From NCBI RefSeq assembly GCF_914767665.1, contig NC_059503.1:30566001-30630000 (forward strand): DNA of 64,000 nucleotides, in the 5' to 3' direction. The DNA comes from Harmonia axyridis. Lineage: Eukaryota > Arthropoda > Insecta > Coleoptera > Coccinellidae. Within the stretch, counting starts at the first letter, position 1, and every line of letters starts with the position of its first letter. Below the pieces are notes generated by a model. That model worked only from the letters and a program-made list of their open reading frames with translations, was not told where the DNA came from and did no database searches. Shown in pieces: positions 57,880 through 64,000 of the stretch. Made by a program: the position numbers and the translations under genes.

Positions 57880-58500
57880 TCACAGAAATCCGAGCGACAT
57901 AAACGTCGCTACGTCCCTCCAACGAGCTCCCGACCAGCGCGCTATTAAACTCCGAGACAGCGCTGCCACATCGCGACGTACTAGCCTCATAAAAATCTTG
58001 TTGTCCGGGGTCAGTGCCTACCGTATTATTCCCTCTATTTCTATTCTAATTAGAATACCTACTCGGAATGTGCAGTCTGGCGTGTTGTTACGTTTCGTAT
58101 AAGTCTATCTCTTTCTCGTCGACACAATACACTGAAACAATCGAACGTACTCGCGATCGATTCGGACCGCTTGCACACCCCTATTCCAAAACGGAACCAC
58201 AGAATCCGAGAAACGTCATATTGGTCGCCTAGCGATCGTCGACCCACGCGTATTGTCGGTAAAGGTGCGAACACCCGTAGCGAATTACCGTATGGTACGG
58301 GGGACGGTCTGGGAGGAAATTTTTCGGTCGATTTTCCCGCAGAACGACCTTACGTGATAAGATGGCAACGTTGCGATCGCACGAACGGGCCCGGGCCACT
58401 TGACAATACCGTGCGATATTGTCTCGGTTCCAAGGCCGTCTTGAACAAACAGAAACTGCGACCAGATAATATTTTTATCTGATGACGTTGAACGCGTTCT
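57880..58500. promoter_or_regulatory. Largest CpG-rich island, possible promoter and first exon
   Basis: About 620 bp of unique CpG-rich DNA (CGACATAAACGTCGCTACGT, CGATCGTCGACCCACGCGTA, GAACGGGCCCGGGCCAC). TCAGTGCC at 58012 matches an initiator core. A 103-codon + frame (58171-58482) and an overlapping - frame (58274-58059) are both open, so neither is trusted. The most likely role is promoter/5'UTR of a gene outside the window or with unseen exons. Confidence 0.38.
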
Positions 58501-59879
58501 TGTCGATGCGAAATTTATTCGGATAGGTTAGGATTGCTTTTGACTGGAGTCGCGTGGATTAAAATAGATGATTGATGGAGAACGGTCGAGAGAGAATCAA
58601 GCTTAACTGTAGCAACGAAGGATAAGATCATTTTCGCTTCGTTTTTTGTTTGTTTTCGATCTAATTTTGTCCAGAACGAGAAATCCATTTATACCTACCA
58701 GATTGAGCTGAAGCAATTTTGAGTCGATACTTTTTTTATATTTCATTGATTCGCCAAACATTTGACTCAGGTAAAATAGAATAATCAATTAGTTTAATTA
58801 ATGAGACTTGTCACATTGGGAAAAATTGATATGAATACTTATAAAATTATAATAACGTTCATTAATTCATTTTCAATTATTAATCAATTATAAAATGCCC
58901 TAATGTCATTTGAAACATTTTGTAGGAAAATTAAAAATCTATGACAATACATTGAAAATATTCATTGGAATGTATTCTTTTGGGAAAACTAAGAATTTTT
59001 ACATCAAATTTTCAAGTTTTGAACCATTTCCTATGAAATCAACAAAAGTAAAATTAAGAGTAAAATTTTGAAATATGTTCGAAATTACGGAAAAATAAAA
59101 ATCAATGACTTCGTATGAAAAAAATTTGAAAAAAAAAACCTGAAATTTTCTTCTTTTTTAAGGGGGGTATATTATTATTCCCAAATTTCATTCCAGATCC
59201 GCCAAAAACTGTGGTTTTTCTAGAATTGGGATCGACAGTAATTTTTCCCAAAGAATAAAAAAAGCTGGTCGAAACTTTAAAATACATAGGTTCCTTGATT
59301 ACAATAGAGGGAAACTCCAAGTGAAATTCTACATGTATCACCCTACTGTATTGATTTTCATACTCGCAGAACGAACGTATTGAAAATCATCGATAAAACT
59401 GTCAAGTTTCTATTAACGGTAGTTTGTAAAAGAAAAAATTATTCATGCATCAACAATAGAAATTGCCCCATTTGAAATGATAAATAAAACAGAAGGAAGT
59501 CCTACTTAGCGAATATTAAAAACCTAACGTCTTTTCTGCGACGTCCATATATCCATTCCAGAATGAACAACCCAAATTCAGTTTATCCAAAACGAAAAGG
59601 GAACAAAAAGTTTTCTCTGGGAAATTTCAAATCCATCTCGTGGCACAAGTCAATATCCCAAAAGGCCATTCACTTCTTACACAATCACAGAAACACTCAG
59701 CTTGTCTCGAAACCGATCAAAAATAACTTTTTAGTCGACGAGAAAAAAGGGGGAAACACAGAGAATTCGTGCACCACAGAACATCCACCATACCTATCGG
59801 TAACACACATAAGACTGTTCGAATCCAAAAGTACGAAATATTAAAACAAAATAGCTGAGAGAGGCAGTTTGGACCACGA
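58501..59879. other. No gene recognised
   Basis: AT-rich unique DNA. The frame 59563-59844 (+), Lys/Asn/Ser-rich, has no family motif. Confidence 0.35.
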
Positions 59880-60340
59880 GATCGTTGTCGACTTGCGCGG
59901 TAGAAAGATCGAATGATCTGCCGGCGGAGGACCATACGATCCTCGCATCGGCTAACACGGAATCGTTTACAGCAAAGTTCAAGGCGTTGATCGACGAAAC
60001 CGGCGGAGAATAAAGCGAAAAGGTTCAGGGAACGCGCGTAACCCTTGGTCCCTAACCAGGATCACTTCCAAACGTAAGCACAAACCACTAGAGCGCCACC
60101 TTCCCCAAACACGCCGTTCCAAACATTCGAAGAAGCAACGACTTACGTCGTTGAGTGAGATGCACTGATCTCCTGTACTCGTCTGGCCCGCGTAAGTGAG
60201 AAAAAGCCCTGTGGGAGGAGCTTGGCAAGATCGAGACTCCGCCCAGGGATCGCACACAACTGGCTGTTGCTATGCAACGTGTTAGACCTTGTGGAACGTG
60301 CGTTGAACGAGACGAGACGTTAGGCACTTTTTATCGTCCT
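59880..60340. promoter_or_regulatory. CpG-rich island with X-box-like palindrome
   Basis: CpG-rich unique segment (GACTTGCGCGGTAGAAAGAT, GGAACGCGCGTAACCCTTGG, GTTGAACGAGACGAGACG). It contains the palindrome GTTGCTATGCAAC at 60266-60278, similar to an RFX X-box but one base shorter than the classical site. It lies 0.2 kb beyond the 3' (donor) side of the candidate exon at 60554-60699 on the minus strand. Confidence 0.32.
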
Positions 60341-60553
60341 TTTCTAAAGCGTTTTACGTTATCCTCGGGGTCTAGTTACATGGGACAGTCTCGCCTGGAT
60401 TTTGATTTTTTTACCGCAATGGTTTTTCTTCAGAAGGAAAATTGAAGACCTAGGTGATTGATATAGAACGATAAAATTTTGACCTAATCCCAATTCTTCT
60501 CTTCTCATATTCATCACAAGCTTCAAATTATATTTCACATTCTTCGAGCTTAC

Positions 60554-60699
60554 CTCCATATAGAAATATTTCTTGATAGATAAAGTAGTTTTTGTGATGA
60601 GCCGCATACACTGAGGATGGCAGATCCATCAAGGTCAATGAACAGTTCGAAATTGTTGAGATCCCAGAGGTCCGAAAGTATCCATGTTGCCATCAAAGT
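60554..60699 (-). CDS. Candidate internal exon, product unknown
   Basis: 146 bp with strong splice signals on the minus strand: the acceptor TTTTCATTTTCAG immediately before the exon (60699) and the donor GGAG followed by GTAAGC after it (60554). One frame is fully open: TLMATWILSDLWDLNNFELF, then IDLDGSAILSVCGSSQKLLY, then LSRNISIW. I do not recognise it, and the adjacent exons were not found. It could be a 5'UTR exon. Confidence 0.33.
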
Positions 60700-60702
60700 C
60701 TG

Positions 60703-62479
60703 AAAATGAAAACTAGAGTTGTAATTTGTCACAAAAAAGCAATAATTTTATCAAAGATTCAAATAAAAAAAACAATGACATTGTTAATGCCCTGAACCTG
60801 ATCTAATTTCCCACCAACTGGAAGGCCAGACAGAAAATAATTAAAACTAATTTGGTTTGATCAGATAGGGAAAGAACTAATGTAGGAGACGAGTTTGATT
60901 TGAAAAAAAAATTCATCGTCTCCAGATTCAATTCTGAATCACTCGGTATGTATCAACCTAATGTTACGTATATCCCTACAACGTGAAATCATTATATTAA
61001 CAGTCATAGAAATGAAGCTCATGGAATTAATATTCAAAGGTTTAAACATAGAATAAAGGATCTTCAAAAATATCTTCTTCATATCGGAATTTATTAATCG
61101 CATTCAAAAGTCTGGTGCCTGATGGTGTGCGTAGAAAATAATTTAGTAACGTACATACCCGATAGTAAATTGTCGAGTAACGAATACGTCCGACGATATT
61201 CTATCGTAAACGCCGATATAGCGAGCTTAGCTTGCGTCAACCTCCCAAGCAATGAGAATTGTTCTCAAATCGTGACTATCTTCAGCATGAATTCGAAAAA
61301 ATGTGCATTCACCTAAAAATATTCCACGGACTGAAATTCCTTTTGAAAAAGACCAACAAAAATCCGGTATTGACTTCTGCTAAATGAGTAATCATCAACG
61401 CCGGTCCTGATTTCGCATGCATTTTTAAAAGTGCAAAGCCCCCTTCCAACATCCCATCCTATACTAATCGAACGCCCAAATTCACCGTTATGCAGTCGTA
61501 TCGGTGACCACGGTGCATGGATTAAAAATAGCACACAATTTTTGTCTCACTCGACCGTTGAAACATTGATGGTGAAAAAGTGAACGTGTATTCTCTCCTT
61601 TATGAATAGGTAAAAACATTTAGGAAAGAGAGTGCCATGAAAATGACAGAGGTAGGGTAGGGATAGGGAATGGTATGCCTGTGAATTGTTGATATTCTGC
61701 TTGAATTTTCTATGATTCTATGATTATGAGAATCATTCAATAGGATAGGTCTTCACCCAGAATATCGAAAAAGAAATGAAGAATGAAGGATTTTTGTAAC
61801 TTTTGTTGATTCATTGGGGATCACATAACTGTACCTATATATGCAGGGCTCATACAAATGCCTTGGCTTAAATATAGAATGTATTGTGGCAATCTGGCAC
61901 AATCTGACCTTATTAATTTTCGCTAATGGAAATACTAGAATAGGAAGTTACAGAAAAATTCTTATCCTGCTATAGATGTAAGCAAAATTTGAAAGAAAAA
62001 ATGTATTTCAATTCCAGATGATCTTCTTTTAATTGTCTATATTTTTCACAACGAATCTATAGACCTCCGAGTTAAGAACATTTTTTTTCTTTTATGTACA
62101 CCAAGCCTCCACATCTGCTATCATCTTTTTTCTGTTAGAATAAAAATTATTGGACGGCAGGTGTTACTAGTAAATCTATCTAGTTTAGGAAAGCTCTTGT
62201 CAAATATATAAAAAAAGCTTATGCTTGCTTTTACCTCAGGCTAGTTTAATAGTAGTTGCTGAGGGCCGATAATCTTGTCATGTGTATGCAAGAAAGTGCT
62301 CATCCAAGATAGCTATGCTGACATTGCTTACCTACATTTGGCTAGTTTACTGGTGAAAAGTGTTGGGCACAACTGGCCGAAAAAGTTTGAAAGACCTAAG
62401 AATTTAGGCAAAATATGGTGAGATATCGTTAGTGAAATGCCTCATTTCAAAGATCTAGAGAGGGAATCGATAAACCTGG
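60703..62479. other. No gene recognised
   Basis: AT-rich unique DNA. A 64-codon + frame at 61122-61316 (SSNEYVRRYSIVNADIASLA) has reasonable composition but no family or splice context, and is not called. Confidence 0.35.
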
Positions 62480-62760
62480 GTTTCCGTCAACACTACGTGC
62501 TGCAGCAGCGATATTCTCAGTTGTTCCTGAGCGACGTACACGGTTTCGATTCTTCACATCATTAACTTGTCTCATCGGCAAAAGATTTTCTACCAGTTTC
62601 ACTATTGCCAGCCGAATTGGTGCTTCACGACGACCAGAAGTGCTTTAATTTTGCGAATTGTGACTGAAAAATTTTCATATTTTTGTCGTGAATTTTAACA
62701 ATTTCAATGCGTTCCATTTCAAGTAATGGCATCGTTTTTACTTGGAACATATGAAAAGAT
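62480..62760 (-). pseudogene. Tc1/mariner-type transposase N-terminal fragment
   Basis: On the minus strand from about 62750 the frame starts MPLLEMERIEIVKIHDKNMK, and further on contains SAGNSETGRKSFADE-like and SLRNN-type remnants. This fits the N-terminal helix-turn-helix part of the insect mariner-like family whose C-terminus is seen at 27140-27560. Several frameshifts. The outer sequence GGGCTATTCAAAATGAGACC at 62793 may be a terminal repeat remnant. Confidence 0.5.
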
Positions 62761-62829
62761 TAAATATTCAAAAGTGTCAGCTGTTCAGATAGCGGGCTAT
62801 TCAAAATGAGACCTCTTATAGGTATACAA

Positions 62830-64000
62830 ACTTTGGTTCATGTTATTTTCATTTACGTTTCGATAATGATGTTGTCATTTTCAGTTTGGACGTCACCGAA
62901 TAAGTTAGTATCTTCGTAGATTGATTACGTCAAAGGGGACATCAGTTTTCGGCTACATCTGTTCAAGAAGATTTAATTAAATCCAAGGAACAAGATATCC
63001 AAAGCAGAACATTAACGTCTGTTCTTGAGGAAAGTTATAGTTAGCTCAACCAGCAATATGAAAAAGTTTGTTGTCTTGCAGAAAATAAGGGCCATCATCT
63101 AAAGGAGGTAGTGAAGAGACTTGTAACGCATTGACTTGACAATGGTATTCGTAATCAAAGAATAGGTACACCAATTGTGGACTGTATGAAAATATGTTTA
63201 AGTCTCGATAGCAGCAATATCATAGACAGAATAATATGGACTGGGTATAAGAAAGAGACCATTAATATCGGTGTATTATGACAAGGATAGAATATTGAAT
63301 GGCAAAACATTGGTTTTGCGAATTGATTGTGTGTGTTTTCTTGTGAAGATTATGGATTCTTAAACGATTTACTAAGTGTTTGTTGTACTTATTGTGTGCT
63401 TATTTTTAGTATTTATAAACAATTTAAAATATGACTGTTTCATATGCAGCTTATAATTTTTTTGTTAGATCCGAAAAAGGATTAGATGTAGATAATATTT
63501 CACGGTAAGAAAACAAGAAGTGATGTATCGTTTATTTAATTCAATATTTGCACACGTTTTCGAAAAATTAAATGAAATGGGCGATGGCAATGAGGAGTAA
63601 AGAATATAAACTTTCTGCCACAGAGAACTATTATGGCTATTCTTATTGAACCAAAGTTTTGAAGGAAGGAGTCATAATGTTACTACAATGATACAATGTG
63701 TTACTACAATGATAATGAATACTATACAGCAAATTCCTACCCCTTATAAATCCGGAGTTATGAATTTTTGACCAAGTTATTCCCGTTACAAAGCAAATAA
63801 ACCCTGCTTCGAATCTCTAGCCATCAGATGTTTATCATTATTTTCTTATAATGATATTTATTATATGTTTTTTTATGTGCTTGTATATTTCAACATGACG
63901 GGTAATATAATAAACCCTTGTATGAGATTTGCAGTACATTTTTATACACCGCCAGAATAAAGGAAGATGTATACTTTTGGAACGTTAGGCTGAAATATTT
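62830..64000. other. Right flank, no gene recognised
   Basis: AT-rich sequence with short frames only. Nothing supports a gene, RNA or complete mobile element up to the window edge. Confidence 0.4.

Noticed and set aside
58059..58482. 103-aa and 71-aa frames in the 58 kb CpG island
   Set aside because: Same reason: both strands open, no domain, low-complexity Arg/Pro composition.
59979..60327. Overlapping minus-strand frames in the 60 kb CpG island
   Set aside because: No domain or splice support. Better explained as promoter or 5'UTR sequence.
61122..61316. 64-codon frame containing SSNEYVRRYSIVNADIASLA
   Set aside because: Composition is plausible but it has no splice signals, homologue or conserved context. 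Left uncalled.
1..64000. tRNA, rRNA, CRISPR arrays, bacterial-type operons
   Set aside because: No box A/B tRNA pattern, rRNA core or regularly spaced direct repeats were seen. The sequence is eukaryotic with spliced genes.

Overview
The window is insect nuclear DNA. It is AT-rich, poor in genes and dense with DNA transposons. Introns have GT/AG ends and are short (50-113 bp in one housekeeping gene), or are kilobases long where transposons have inserted. The mariner, Tc1, Tigger/pogo, hAT, Harbinger and long-arm foldback elements, together with the type of serine protease homologue, suggest a beetle, perhaps a ladybird. The order and family are inference; no species marker was checked.

Left part (about 1-9.3 kb). 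A gastrulation-defective-like (gd-like) trypsin-fold protein gene runs on the + strand with three exons (2027-2236, 3787-4218, 5899-6122); its 5' exons lie off the left edge. Two of its three catalytic residues are changed, so it is a serine protease homologue rather than a protease. A decayed mariner precedes it. Its first visible intron consists mostly of a 1.4 kb foldback element that begins 10 bp after the splice donor. Next comes a complete, confidently recognised housekeeping gene in four exons (8418-9267) for the TYKY/NDUFS8 subunit of mitochondrial complex I.

Middle part (9.3-23 kb). This is mostly anonymous AT-rich DNA. Fragments of two unidentified genes seem to converge near 16.2-16.6 kb (exons at 15560-15707 and 16007-16233 on +, 16568-16855 on -), and there is one possible terminal exon at 11882-12271 (-). 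A MITE with an 8-bp target duplication sits inside another MITE at 17.0-18.1 kb. Long-arm foldback elements lie at 18.7-19.6 and 20.5-22.1 kb.

Transposon core (23-43 kb). A Harbinger-like MITE (GGCCCAG termini, TAA/TTA target duplications) is present twice: once empty (28.1-28.9 kb) and once split by a TA-flanked foldback element (23.2-25.9 kb). Between them lie a block of CAAGTC-type palindromes and a Tc1/mariner fragment. A 2179-bp Tigger/pogo element (29555-31733) has perfect terminal repeats and a transposase with a single in-frame stop. A Tc1-like relic follows. Then a 6.1 kb foldback copy contains a 3476-bp hAT relic and a further small foldback. Another foldback lies at 41.1-42.5 kb.

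Right part (43-64 kb). No gene could be identified with confidence. The region holds a tandem 420-bp repeat with a conserved hairpin, a decayed irritans-type mariner, two more copies of the 0.6 kb MITE family, the 3' end of a LINE with an ATT tail, and several CpG-rich islands (51.5, 54.7, 57.9-58.5, 59.9-60.3 kb) that may be promoters or 5' exons. A spliced-looking exon of unknown product lies at 60554-60699 (-).

The window shows no operon-like or cooperative gene system. The two recognisable genes are unrelated in function. The informative content is the layered history of transposon insertions.
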